From Cellvibrionales bacterium (GTDB taxonomy: Bacteria; Pseudomonadota; Gammaproteobacteria; Pseudomonadales; UBA7434): 9,437 nucleotides of DNA. The notes beneath the pieces are model-generated. The model was not told the origin of the DNA. It did not search any database and saw nothing but the letters and a program-made list of their open reading frames with translations. How positions within the stretch are numbered: position 1 is the first letter of the stretch; each line of letters starts with the position of its first letter. Below are positions 1-6,511 of this stretch, in pieces. Location: positions 1 through 9,437 of the forward strand of contig JABIQF010000089.1 of assembly GCA_018668095.1 (NCBI GenBank), written 5' to 3'. The translations under genes and the position numbers were made by a program.

Positions 1-1
1 C

Positions 2-118
2 ATTGATAAGATTAATGAGTTGCTAGAGCAAGCTGCCAATTTGCTAGAGTTTCCAATCCCAGATTGGCTTATCGATATTTGGCCTACGGTAGTAGAAATC
101 TTACTTAAAGTCTTTTAG
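2..118 (+). CDS. C-terminal tail of an unidentified protein, cut by the window edge
   Basis: This frame is open from the left edge to a TAG at 116-118 and gives 38 residues with no start codon requirement visible, so it is probably the end of a longer gene lying upstream. The visible part begins with a charged helix (DKINELLEQAANLLEF) and ends in a hydrophobic, Trp- and Pro-containing stretch (PDWLIDIWPTVVEILLKVF), which could be a membrane-associated or amphipathic tail. I do not recognise a family. The next open frame starts just past it on the same strand, so the two may have shared a transcript. A 38-codon open stretch can occur by chance; the sensible amino-acid composition is the only support for it being coding. 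Confidence 0.4.
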   Translation: MDKINELLEQAANLLEFPIPDWLIDIWPTVVEILLKVF

Positions 119-136
119 TTTTCAAAAAAAGGGGGC

Positions 137-155
137 CAGTAAGAATATTTTTTGA
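137..155 (+). repeat. Degenerate 19-bp direct repeat, copy 1
   Basis: The sequence cagtaagaatattttttga matches the copy at 604-622 at 17 of 19 positions. Both copies lie in the same reading phase relative to the phrase V-x-[I/M]-F-F-D. The differences are A/G at 142/609 and A/G at 147/614; the second changes ATA here to ATG in the other copy. Confidence 0.45.
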
Positions 156-351
156 TCAACAGACTGATTGGTTAATTAATATCCCTACTGATCCCCTTTT
201 TCATGAAAGTAGCTGGTTAAAAAATATTCCTCCTGCCTCCCTTTTTACAGAGAAATGTTTTAAGAATAAACTTCTAGTAAAAAAACCTGTGAAAAATAAA
301 ATTCACTTAGTTACGCTTACAGCTTTATTGATCATAAGAGGTGAGAAATGA
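139..351 (+). pseudogene. Open frame without a normal start; possible start-less gene remnant
   Basis: The frame is open from 109 to a TGA at 349-351, but no ATG lies in it; the only alternative starts are a late GTG at 289 and a TTG at 328. From 139 it reads VRIFFDQQTDWLINIPTDP and continues for about 70 residues to LLIIRGEK. A purine run (A7G5, 124-135) sits where a ribosome-binding site would be. A related sequence at 604-622 has ATG exactly where this copy has ATA (145-147), suggesting a start codon lost by mutation. The TGA overlaps the ATG of the next gene (ATGA), a layout typical of translationally coupled neighbours, which argues that this was once a translated gene. I do not recognise the family. 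A non-canonical ATA start or a chance ORF are the alternatives. Confidence 0.35.
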
Positions 352-509
352 ATATAGTAATTCACTCTAAGTGTAAGGAATGTAACAAAATTTACCATAT
401 TATGGCGCTAGAGCGGGCTCCAGAATTTGGGTTCATATGCGTAGATACTAAGCAATGCAAAATTAGGCTGGCAAAAAAAAATTCATCAAAGTCCCATGCA
501 TCACAATGA
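348..509 (+). CDS. Small hypothetical protein with paired cysteines (possible zinc-binding)
   Basis: This 53-residue ORF starts with ATG overlapping the previous stop (ATGA) and is preceded by a good Shine-Dalgarno match, AGAGGTGA at 337-344, which fixes the start. The protein has a C9-x2-C12 pair (KCKECNKIYH) and a second pair C31-x5-C37, separated by a short hydrophobic stretch; this spacing resembles a small zinc-ribbon-like fold, though that is inference. The C-terminus is basic and Ser/Lys-rich (from about residue 42). No family is recognised. It lies in an AT-rich patch with other fragments and no other intact gene, so it could be an accessory or phage-derived small protein. The ribosome-binding site and coupling make it the best-supported gene in the first 700 bases. 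Confidence 0.5.
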   Translation: MNIVIHSKCKECNKIYHIMALERAPEFGFICVDTKQCKIRLAKKNSSKSHASQ

Positions 510-699
510 ATTTTAGGGCTAGTGTAAAAACATTATTGATTAAGTTTCCAGAGGTTTTAAGCTAGTTTTTAAATGTTGACTAAGAAATATGGCGAAAAGC
601 GGGCAGTAGGAATGTTTTTTGACCTACTATTAATTAAAGTTACGCCATGGATTGCGCTTGTATAGAAAACTACTGAATCTACAACGACATAATAAAAGA
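510..699. other. AT-rich spacer with no recognisable gene
   Basis: Nothing in this stretch is a convincing gene. It contains a 17-codon ORF (ATG 612-614 to TAG 663-665) whose first bases repeat the region around 137-155, and scattered A/T runs. It separates the + strand fragments on the left from the converging minus-strand operon on the right. No convincing attachment site, integron attC core or dif-like motif was seen. Confidence 0.5.
604..622 (+). repeat. Degenerate 19-bp direct repeat, copy 2
   Basis: The sequence cagtaggaatgttttttga is the partner of 137-155. It contains an ATG (612-614) opening a 17-residue ORF, MFFDLLLIKVTPWIALV, which is probably a broken relic of the same gene family as the frame at 139-351. 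Both are followed by a TTAATTAA stretch, so the similarity may extend beyond the 19 bp. Confidence 0.45.
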
Positions 700-715
700 T
701 TAAAGCGCCCTTTAA
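691..715 (-). terminator. Weak hairpin plus U-rich tail at the end of the moxR-bat-atl operon
   Basis: On the minus strand a 6-bp perfect stem (TTAAAG / CTTTAA, 700-705 with 710-715) with a 4-base GGCG loop overlaps the atl stop codon (712-714) and is followed by TCTTTTATT. Position and tail fit a Rho-independent terminator, but the stem is short and AT-rich, so termination here may be partial or Rho-dependent. Confidence 0.35.
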
Positions 716-1080
716 GGTTCCCACTGATAATCTTTCAGCGCAACTCTCCCATTCAAAATAAGCACACCTTCCTGTGTTAATCGTTGGTTTTGTTCTTGGT
801 AACTTGCCGAGGATGGTGGCAGTGAAATTCTACCCTGTGCGTTAATAACCCGATGCCAAGGTATGCGCGTTGCTTTGGGTAAGCCTTTAAGTGATGTGCC
901 TGCAAAGCGTGCCGCTTTTGGCAGTCCTGCTAATGCCGCAACTTGTCCATAGGTGGCGACCTTGCCACTGGGAATCATATGTACCACCTGCCAAATACTT
1001 TCGCGCTTTATTTTTACTTCAGCGCTAAGCTGCTTGCTTAGCGGATTATTTTGTTCTTCATTTATCTCAGGACTTATCAT
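712..1080 (-). CDS. atl: Alkyltransferase-like protein (ATL, YbaZ type), DNA alkylation damage sensor
   Basis: ATL proteins bind O6-alkylguanine in DNA, flip the base and hand the lesion to nucleotide excision repair; they resemble the DNA-binding domain of O6-alkylguanine-DNA alkyltransferase but lack the methyl-acceptor cysteine. The 122-residue protein has the family core from about residue 27 to the end: the helix and Tyr region (SGKVATYGQVA, Tyr44), the Arg finger (Arg58 in AARFAG) and, instead of PCHR, the sequence P74-W75-H76-R77. Trp in place of Cys is typical of the YbaZ/ATL1 group, so no alkyl transfer is expected. The C-terminus (LTQEGVLILNGRV then DYQWEP) also fits. The first 20 or so residues are a polar extension. 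The ATG overlaps the batD stop by 4 nt (ATGA), which supports this start and makes it the last gene of the operon; the functional link with the Bat proteins is not obvious. Confidence 0.93.
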   Translation of the reverse strand: MISPEINEEQNNPLSKQLSAEVKIKRESIWQVVHMIPSGKVATYGQVAALAGLPKAARFAGTSLKGLPKATRIPWHRVINAQGRISLPPSSASYQEQNQRLTQEGVLILNGRVALKDYQWEP

Positions 1081-2858
1081 TGCCCTGGATATAAAGGTGC
1101 AAGCGGTGATTGCTTAAGGCCGGTCTTGTTGTTACTGCTAGCGATAATTAACGCTTGAATGGCTTTTTGTAATGCTAATCCATCCCAGCTTTGTTGGCTG
1201 CCGTGTTGATTAAATAAATGGTTGTCCAATGTTGCAATGGCGTTGTTGAGAGCTATCGAGAAGTCGCCCTCTATTGGGTAGTCTTTTTTATAGCAAACTA
1301 ACCACGATTGCAGTTGCTGTTTAGCCGCTGCGGCATCATTCTTTTTACAAGCGGTTTGCAACTGTTTGCTGAGAGTTTTTAAAATAGTTTGATCACTGCT
1401 CATGGTTAAAGGTGATACATCTTCAGCCGTTTTTTTGGATGAAGGTTTTAAAAAGCAATAGAGTAGGGTGATAAGCCAGCCGCCGAGTGCCACGAATGCT
1501 ATCGGCATCCAAATAGAATCTTTCGTTGTATTGTCTGAGAGTAAATCGTTTTCGCTTTGTTTTTGAGTGTTTGTTTGATTTGTATCTTCCGTATTGATTT
1601 CAAGAGGATTGTTGTCTATTGGTAGCGACGAATTCTTTGCGGCTAATACGGTAATGGTTCTGGCTGGTAATGCCGCGGTTTCCCAGCGTTGATTGACTGT
1701 ATTCCACCAAGGTAAGGCAATAGCCGGTAATGTAAATGTTCCTGCCTCGGTTGGCACCATTGCAATGGTGTCAGAGCGCTTACCAGCAATGCCGCCGATA
1801 AATTCTTGATTGAGCAGCTCGGGTTTTTCAGGATAATTGTTAATGCTGTCGGGCGTTTGAAGTGTCAGCGTGGGTAATGCCTCAGCAGGCAGCCCTTGCG
1901 CTAAAATACTAATAGAACGAGTAATGGGTTCGCCTACACGAGTTTGCTGTGTAGCTTGTTGTGATGATAGGCCGCTTTCTTGAAGCTCGATTTTTGCGGC
2001 AGGCAACCAGTAAGTTATTGTGGATGGCGATGTGGGTTGTGGTAGCACGTTAATCGCTAATGCTTTTGATTCTAGGCGCAGCTCGCTGCCTCTTGCAAAG
2101 GGATCGTAGCCAAGATTGCGCCGTTGGTTATTACTGATAAGTGCTGTTAATGATTGGCTAGGTATAGTTTTTAAACCTGCCTGCTGAAAGAAAACGGCAT
2201 AGCGTTTTTCGGTGACATTATAGTTTTTGCCATTAATTGAGCGCGTATAGTTTTTATCTTCAAGCGGCGTTAGATCTGCGCCTTCAATACTCGGTGGCGT
2301 AATCTCTGCGTTGTTCAGTTGTACGCGATAAATAACCCGAAAGGTATAAATAAGTTGGCCGCCGACAACGACCTCTGATTTATCTAATGATGATTCAAGT
2401 ATCACGGACTGATCATTCAGCTCGCTCGCGGCGGGAATAGCCTTGATGACTTTGATTTTTATGGCTTTGGATGTCTGTTTGTTCAGTGTTAACGGAGGAA
2501 TTAATGCTGAACCTAGTTGCAGAGGGACTAAGGTAAGTACGCGTGTGCGAATGGATTCAGTACGGCCATTAATCATTGAGAACGATGACTGCGAAGATTC
2601 GTTAACGACACTAAAGTTGGCTTCAATGCCGCTTATGTCAATATTGCTGGGGTCTTCACCTGCATTGTCTACAATCGTTAGACGCAGCGTTTCATTAATC
2701 GGAATGATTTGTCGCTCTACCGTTACCGTGAGAGCAAGCACATTGGCCGACAGGCATAAAATTGATAGCAGTAACGATTTTACTAATAAATACATTTTTT
2801 CGCTTACCTGTTTATTTGCCTTGTTACTTATCTTTTGATTTACTTTTTCGCTTACCAT
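1077..2858 (-). CDS. batD: BatD, periplasmic/membrane component of the MoxR-VWA (Bat) system
   Basis: The 593-residue protein has the BatD layout: an N-terminal hydrophobic signal segment (about 23-42, ending ANVLA), a long beta-rich region presumed periplasmic (about 43-405, with conserved-looking QAGLKTIPS near 226 and EAGTFTLPAIALPWWN near 371), a polar Asn/Thr/Gln linker (about 410-447), one transmembrane helix (about 449-470) and a cytoplasmic helical tail (about 490-580). It follows the batB-batC gene with a 7-nt overlap and precedes atl with a 4-nt overlap. Two starts are possible: ATG 2856-2858 has AAGGA five bases upstream, and a second ATG at 2793-2795 (Met22) has AGGTAAG upstream and would give a conventional signal peptide. 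The first adds an odd Lys-rich leader in which VSEK occurs twice. The precise biochemical role of BatD is not established; it probably scaffolds the VWA proteins in the envelope. Confidence 0.9.
   Translation of the reverse strand: MVSEKVNQKISNKANKQVSEKMYLLVKSLLLSILCLSANVLALTVTVERQIIPINETLRLTIVDNAGEDPSNIDISGIEANFSVVNESSQSSFSMINGRTESIRTRVLTLVPLQLGSALIPPLTLNKQTSKAIKIKVIKAIPAASELNDQSVILESSLDKSEVVVGGQLIYTFRVIYRVQLNNAEITPPSIEGADLTPLEDKNYTRSINGKNYNVTEKRYAVFFQQAGLKTIPSQSLTALISNNQRRNLGYDPFARGSELRLESKALAINVLPQPTSPSTITYWLPAAKIELQESGLSSQQATQQTRVGEPITRSISILAQGLPAEALPTLTLQTPDSINNYPEKPELLNQEFIGGIAGKRSDTIAMVPTEAGTFTLPAIALPWWNTVNQRWETAALPARTITVLAAKNSSLPIDNNPLEINTEDTNQTNTQKQSENDLLSDNTTKDSIWMPIAFVALGGWLITLLYCFLKPSSKKTAEDVSPLTMSSDQTILKTLSKQLQTACKKNDAAAAKQQLQSWLVCYKKDYPIEGDFSIALNNAIATLDNHLFNQHGSQQSWDGLALQKAIQALIIASSNNKTGLKQSPLAPLYPGQ
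2796..2856 (-). repeat. 13-bp direct repeat around the two candidate batD starts
   Basis: GGTAAGCGAAAAA (minus strand) occurs at 2844-2856 and again at 2796-2808, 48 bp or 16 codons apart and in frame. The first copy directly follows the A and T of the upstream ATG; the second directly precedes the Met22 ATG and supplies its Shine-Dalgarno-like AGGTAAG. The repeat encodes the duplicated VSEK. Confidence 0.7.
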
Positions 2859-4972
2859 AGCTGTCCTTGCTCACGGTCGTCGATAACGTTTCCTTGTCGT
2901 TCGCGAACGCTTCTCTCATATTGGAATTTACGTCGTAATAAGCCGCCAGGGTCATCGGGAATCTTTTTTAACCACTGTTCTAGCTGGGCTTGTTGTTCGG
3001 CATTCAATTGCTCTTCAGTCGCTTCTAGGCTTGCTGCTGAGCTCTCATCTTCACTCTCATTGCTAGCGTCGGCGGCTTGTTTACTCGCAGCTTCTTCTTC
3101 GCTGTCTTTCCCATTCTCGCTCTCAGATTGTTCGCTAGCTTTTTGCTCATCTTTTTGTTCTTGAGATTGCTGCTCTTGTTCTGCTTGTCGATCGAGCAGC
3201 TCATTGGATGCTTCGCTGTCAGATTCTGATTCTTGCTCTGACTCTGATCCTTGCTGAGACTCTGACTCTTTTTGGGATTCTGATTCTTTTTGAGATGAGT
3301 CACTTTCATCAGACGATGATTCACTCTTCTCTGAACTGTCGCTATCTTGTTTATCACCCGATGACTGTTCGTTATTCTCTTCGCCTTCCTCGCCTTCTTG
3401 GTTATCTTGCTGCTGCTCTTGCTGCTGTTTTAAAAGGGCTTCTACAATGCTTTTTGCTACTTTGGCGTTTTCCATCTTTGGGTTAATCGCTAACGCTTTA
3501 TCATAGGCAGTAATAGCGCCTGCAAGGTCATTGTTGCGCGCTAGCGCATGACCATGATTGTAGTGTGATGAATCACTGTTATTTTTTTCGGCTAACGCTG
3601 AGAGCGTTTGAAGTGCTTCTTTGTAGTTACCGGCCTTATATTCTGTAACGCCTTTCCATTCTGGATTTTCAAATTTCTCGGCGGCTTGTTGGTGCTGTTG
3701 TTGACGTGCTAAGTCATAGGCTTGCTGATCTGGTGTTTTCCATAGATCAATCCATTCAAAGCTATTTTTACTGCTGTTTTTGATATTAGCATCGATATCG
3801 CTGTTATTATCGATGTTAGTATCGATGTTAGTATCGATGTTGGCATCGACATAATCCGTATGGCTAATATTTATAGCCAGCAAAAGGCTAAGAACCCAGC
3901 CGCGACGAAAGGCAAACAATGCAAAGGGAAGTAAGAATAAGGCTAGGTAAGCGCCTCTGTCTTGCCAGCTATCGGTCATACTAGCAGCGTTTTTTTGTAG
4001 CGGCTGATCAGTATTTTTGTCGCTGCTATTACTGCTACTTTGATTATTGATTTGCTCAAAGAGGTTTTCTGACAAAATAGCATTAATATCACTGTTGTCC
4101 GATTGTAAGTCGAAATAGACCCCATTGGCATTGGCGGCAATTTCTTTGAGTCGTCCTCGGTTCAGCGGTGCATTAACAATGCGACCACTCGTGTCTTTGA
4201 TAAATTTACCCGATGGCAAGGGAATAGGGCCGCCGGTTTCGCTACCAACGCCAATAATCATTAATTGATAGTGACTACCTATGCCCGCGCTATTATTGTT
4301 TTTACTATTAAGAATGTTATCAATGGCTTTGATGTCGTTAGGCAATGCTTCATCGGTAAACCACGCAATTTTTGCGCGGCTAATGCCGCTGTTTTTTAGC
4401 AGTTGAGCAGCGCTGTTAAATGCAGCGACGGCATTGCTTCCAATGCTCGGCATAATGTCAGGCGAGAGTGACGGAATAAGCGCTGCAATAGTGCTTGCAT
4501 CATCGGTAAGTGGTGATACAACATGAGCATCGCCAGAATAGGCAATTAATGCTGTTTGGCCTTCTTTTCTTTGCTTGAGTAATTCCAGCAACTTATAACG
4601 GGTGCGAATTAATCGTGATGGTTTAATATCAGTGGCGTGCATAGAAAGCGTAAGATCAGTAATAATAATCATCGCATCTGTTTTTTGTTCTATCACGTTG
4701 GGAAGCCGCTCCCAACTAGGACCGGCTACGGCGATAACCGCTATGCAGCAAGCGAATGCAGCGGCAACTAATGGCATGCTAGTTCGTCGGCTAGCTTGGT
4801 TGTTCGCTGGATTATCGAGTAGGTGCTCTATGAGTAATGGATCGACAACGTCGTACCATTGGCTACTTTTACTGCGTAGTAAATGTAAGCTAATAAACGC
4901 GGCTAATACGAGTGGCAGCAACCAAAAAAATTCGGGACGCAAAAAATGTAGCTGTTGAATAAAATCCATCAT
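2852..4972 (-). CDS. batB: BatB-BatC fusion: VWA domain, TPR domain and Ser/Glu-rich linker
   Basis: This 706-residue protein joins what are separate BatB and BatC genes in some phyla. Two N-terminal membrane helices (about 13-31 and 67-84) flank a basic loop, followed by a VWA domain (about 98-305), another helix (about 340-356) and a short hydrophobic segment after FRRGW (about 359-370) that may return the chain to the periplasm. TPR repeats follow (about 412-505, e.g. GNYKEALQTLSAL and AGAITAYDKALAINP), then a low-complexity Ser/Glu/Gln/Lys region (about 515-655), and a conserved-looking end (LEQWLKKIPDDPGGLLRRKF, 664-683). The metal-binding MIDAS is altered: D106-L-T108-L-S110 instead of DxSxS, with Thr156 and Asp207 (FTDE, not TDG) as the likely other ligands. 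The start overlaps the batA stop by 4 nt (ATGA). Likely role: the membrane-anchored partner of BatA that interacts with clients through its TPRs; this is inference from the family. Confidence 0.92.
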   Translation of the reverse strand: MMDFIQQLHFLRPEFFWLLPLVLAAFISLHLLRSKSSQWYDVVDPLLIEHLLDNPANNQASRRTSMPLVAAAFACCIAVIAVAGPSWERLPNVIEQKTDAMIIITDLTLSMHATDIKPSRLIRTRYKLLELLKQRKEGQTALIAYSGDAHVVSPLTDDASTIAALIPSLSPDIMPSIGSNAVAAFNSAAQLLKNSGISRAKIAWFTDEALPNDIKAIDNILNSKNNNSAGIGSHYQLMIIGVGSETGGPIPLPSGKFIKDTSGRIVNAPLNRGRLKEIAANANGVYFDLQSDNSDINAILSENLFEQINNQSSSNSSDKNTDQPLQKNAASMTDSWQDRGAYLALFLLPFALFAFRRGWVLSLLLAINISHTDYVDANIDTNIDTNIDNNSDIDANIKNSSKNSFEWIDLWKTPDQQAYDLARQQQHQQAAEKFENPEWKGVTEYKAGNYKEALQTLSALAEKNNSDSSHYNHGHALARNNDLAGAITAYDKALAINPKMENAKVAKSIVEALLKQQQEQQQDNQEGEEGEENNEQSSGDKQDSDSSEKSESSSDESDSSQKESESQKESESQQGSESEQESESDSEASNELLDRQAEQEQQSQEQKDEQKASEQSESENGKDSEEEAASKQAADASNESEDESSAASLEATEEQLNAEQQAQLEQWLKKIPDDPGGLLRRKFQYERSVRERQGNVIDDREQGQLW
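3791..3850 (-). repeat. 12-bp tandem repeat inside the batB-batC fusion gene
   Basis: On the + strand the unit atcgatgttagt occurs perfectly at 3809-3820 and 3821-3832, then as variants at 3833-3844 and 3845-3850, with a related unit at 3791-3802. It is in frame and encodes Asn-Ile-Asp-Thr/Ala/Asn repeats (about residues 376-397) between the last hydrophobic segment and the TPR region. Confidence 0.85.
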
Positions 4973-6000
4973 AGCGTTTGCTCATTCAGTGCTTGTCGAT
5001 CAATGAATTTACGTTTGAGTTGAATGCTAATATTCAACAGTAAAAGTAAAAACGTTGTGCCAAGCGCAATGCCTAGAGGAATATAAAAAAGTTGTTTTAT
5101 GGGTCTATAAAGTTGCGCTTCTTGATCAACGGGTTCGAGTTTATCAAGTGCACTATAAATGCCTTTAAGATCTTCAGTGTTTTTGGCACGAAAAAATTGA
5201 CCGCCTGTTTGTTTGGCAATGCTTTTAAGTGTCGTTTCGTCAAGGTCGCGGGAGGGGTTTCGCGTTCGGTTACCAAAAAAAGAACGTTCGACAATAGTGT
5301 CGGCACCAATGGCAATGGTATATATTTTAATAGCATTTTCTGCCGCTAGCTTCGCTGCATCCAACGGTGCAACATTGCCCGCATTGTTTGCGCCATCGGT
5401 CAGTAGAATTAATGTTCTCGATTCATTAGGTCTTTCAATTAAACGTTTTATCGATAGACCAATAGCATCACCTATCGCTGTTTTTTGTCCAGCAAAACCG
5501 AGTTGCGCCTCGTTGAGCAATTGTTTTACGGTGGCTAAATCATAAGTTAGCGGCACTTGTAAGTAAGCCTGGTCGGCAAATAAAATTAAGCCAACACGAT
5601 CACCGCTTCGTCTGTCAGTAAAGTCACTTAATACGTGTTTGACGGTATCAATTCGTCTAACGTTTTTGCCGTTGAGCAGCATATCGCGCTCTTCCATGCT
5701 GCCAGATATATCAACGGCCAACATCATGTCGCGCGCTTCGGTGGGCAGTTGAATGGCGACGCCTGTCGCTATAGGGCGATTGGCAGTCACTAATAGACAG
5801 AGCCATATAACTGCGAGTAACAGCATATTGATTGATGATTTACCGCTGCGTAGCTGTGTTTGTTGCGCTAGGCTTTCGAGGTCATCGGTAAAGGGTACAC
5901 GCAACGCTGGCGATTGATCACCTACGGCGGGCATCCACGCATATATCAACCATGGCAACGGCGTGAGCCAAAAGAACCAGTAAGTTTCGAAGCTAATCAT
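4969..6000 (-). CDS. batA: BatA, membrane-anchored VWA protein of the Bat system
   Basis: The 343-residue protein has the normal BatA size and layout: N-terminal hydrophobic segment (about 5-24), second helix (about 57-73), VWA domain (about 90-285) and a C-terminal helix (about 304-324) with a basic tail. The MIDAS is complete: D97-I-S99-G-S101-M, Thr174 (QKTAIGDAI) and Asp202 in LLTDG, so divalent metal binding is expected. The basic loop between the first two helices suggests the VWA domain lies in the periplasm. The ATG overlaps the upstream DUF4381 gene by 8 nt; there is no strong Shine-Dalgarno sequence immediately upstream, so translation probably depends on coupling. Its stop overlaps the start of the next VWA gene by 4 nt. 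The family is known from Bacteroides (aerotolerance) and Leptospira; the client here is unknown. Confidence 0.93.
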   Translation of the reverse strand: MISFETYWFFWLTPLPWLIYAWMPAVGDQSPALRVPFTDDLESLAQQTQLRSGKSSINMLLLAVIWLCLLVTANRPIATGVAIQLPTEARDMMLAVDISGSMEERDMLLNGKNVRRIDTVKHVLSDFTDRRSGDRVGLILFADQAYLQVPLTYDLATVKQLLNEAQLGFAGQKTAIGDAIGLSIKRLIERPNESRTLILLTDGANNAGNVAPLDAAKLAAENAIKIYTIAIGADTIVERSFFGNRTRNPSRDLDETTLKSIAKQTGGQFFRAKNTEDLKGIYSALDKLEPVDQEAQLYRPIKQLFYIPLGIALGTTFLLLLLNISIQLKRKFIDRQALNEQTL

Positions 6001-6511
6001 GATGTAATTGATTCACCTCTCGTCTACCGCGAATTTTTAGCTGTTTAAACCAATTATTTAAAAGTATATCTAAGCCAGCTATATCAATATTTTCAGATGA
6101 CTGAGGTTGATAAATATTCAGTAGCTGTCTACCACATTCTGATTGATATAAGGTTTTATTCGCGAGTGTGTCTAACAGCTGCAACCAAGCATCTCCTGAT
6201 AAAGCCGCGCAGGGCACGTCGGGAAATTGTTGAAGGCAGAAGCGACGTAATAGTTGGTTGTATTGACTAAGGTAGCGATGGCTATTTTTAGTCAACAAAT
6301 ATTGTTGATGTAATTGCTGGCTCTCGGCTATAGCTGCGCGCATTAATGCTTTAGCTTTATAGCGGTGAAGGCAGTAAGCAATTAGCGCTATTAAAGTTAA
6401 TACACTCACAGCGATAAGAAGCCACCAAGCAATGGTAGCCGGCCAAGCGCTTATGGCTTCAGGCAATGCTACCGCAGGCAGTTGATCGAGCGGATTTATT
6501 TGCTCGTTCAT
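5993..6511 (-). CDS. DUF4381 membrane protein of the MoxR-Bat operon
   Basis: The 172-residue protein has a short N-terminal region with the family-like phrase LPEAISAWPATIAWW, a single transmembrane helix (about 26-47) and a cytoplasmic helical domain containing LLRRFCLQQFP and the conserved-looking ALSGDAWLQLLD (about 103-114). This matches DUF4381, a family found almost only between a DUF58 gene and batA in proteobacterial MoxR operons. Its start overlaps the DUF58 stop by 4 nt (ATGA), and its own TAG lies inside the first codons of batA. The function is not established; a membrane adaptor between the cytoplasmic MoxR/DUF58 pair and the BatA/B/D complex is a reasonable inference from topology and position. 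Confidence 0.87.
   Translation of the reverse strand: MNEQINPLDQLPAVALPEAISAWPATIAWWLLIAVSVLTLIALIAYCLHRYKAKALMRAAIAESQQLHQQYLLTKNSHRYLSQYNQLLRRFCLQQFPDVPCAALSGDAWLQLLDTLANKTLYQSECGRQLLNIYQPQSSENIDIAGLDILLNNWFKQLKIRGRREVNQLHHD

Noticed and set aside
124..135. A7G5 run resembling a slippery site for programmed frameshifting between the first two open frames.
   Set aside because: The upstream frame already ends at 116-118, before the run, so slippage there could not join the two frames.
510..711. Possible integron attC, dif or phage attachment site in the AT-rich spacer.
   Set aside because: No GTTRRRY/RYYYAAC core pair or dif-like palindrome with a 6-bp centre could be found by eye.
712..1080. 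Active O6-methylguanine-DNA methyltransferase.
   Set aside because: The acceptor cysteine of PCHR is replaced by Trp75 (PWHR), which places the protein in the non-catalytic ATL group.
3025..3357. Open frames overlapping the Ser/Glu-rich part of the batB-batC fusion on both strands.
   Set aside because: They are shadows of repetitive Ser/Glu codons in a well-supported gene; composition is unnatural (Lys/Asn or Ser/Leu only) and none has a ribosome-binding site or family likeness.
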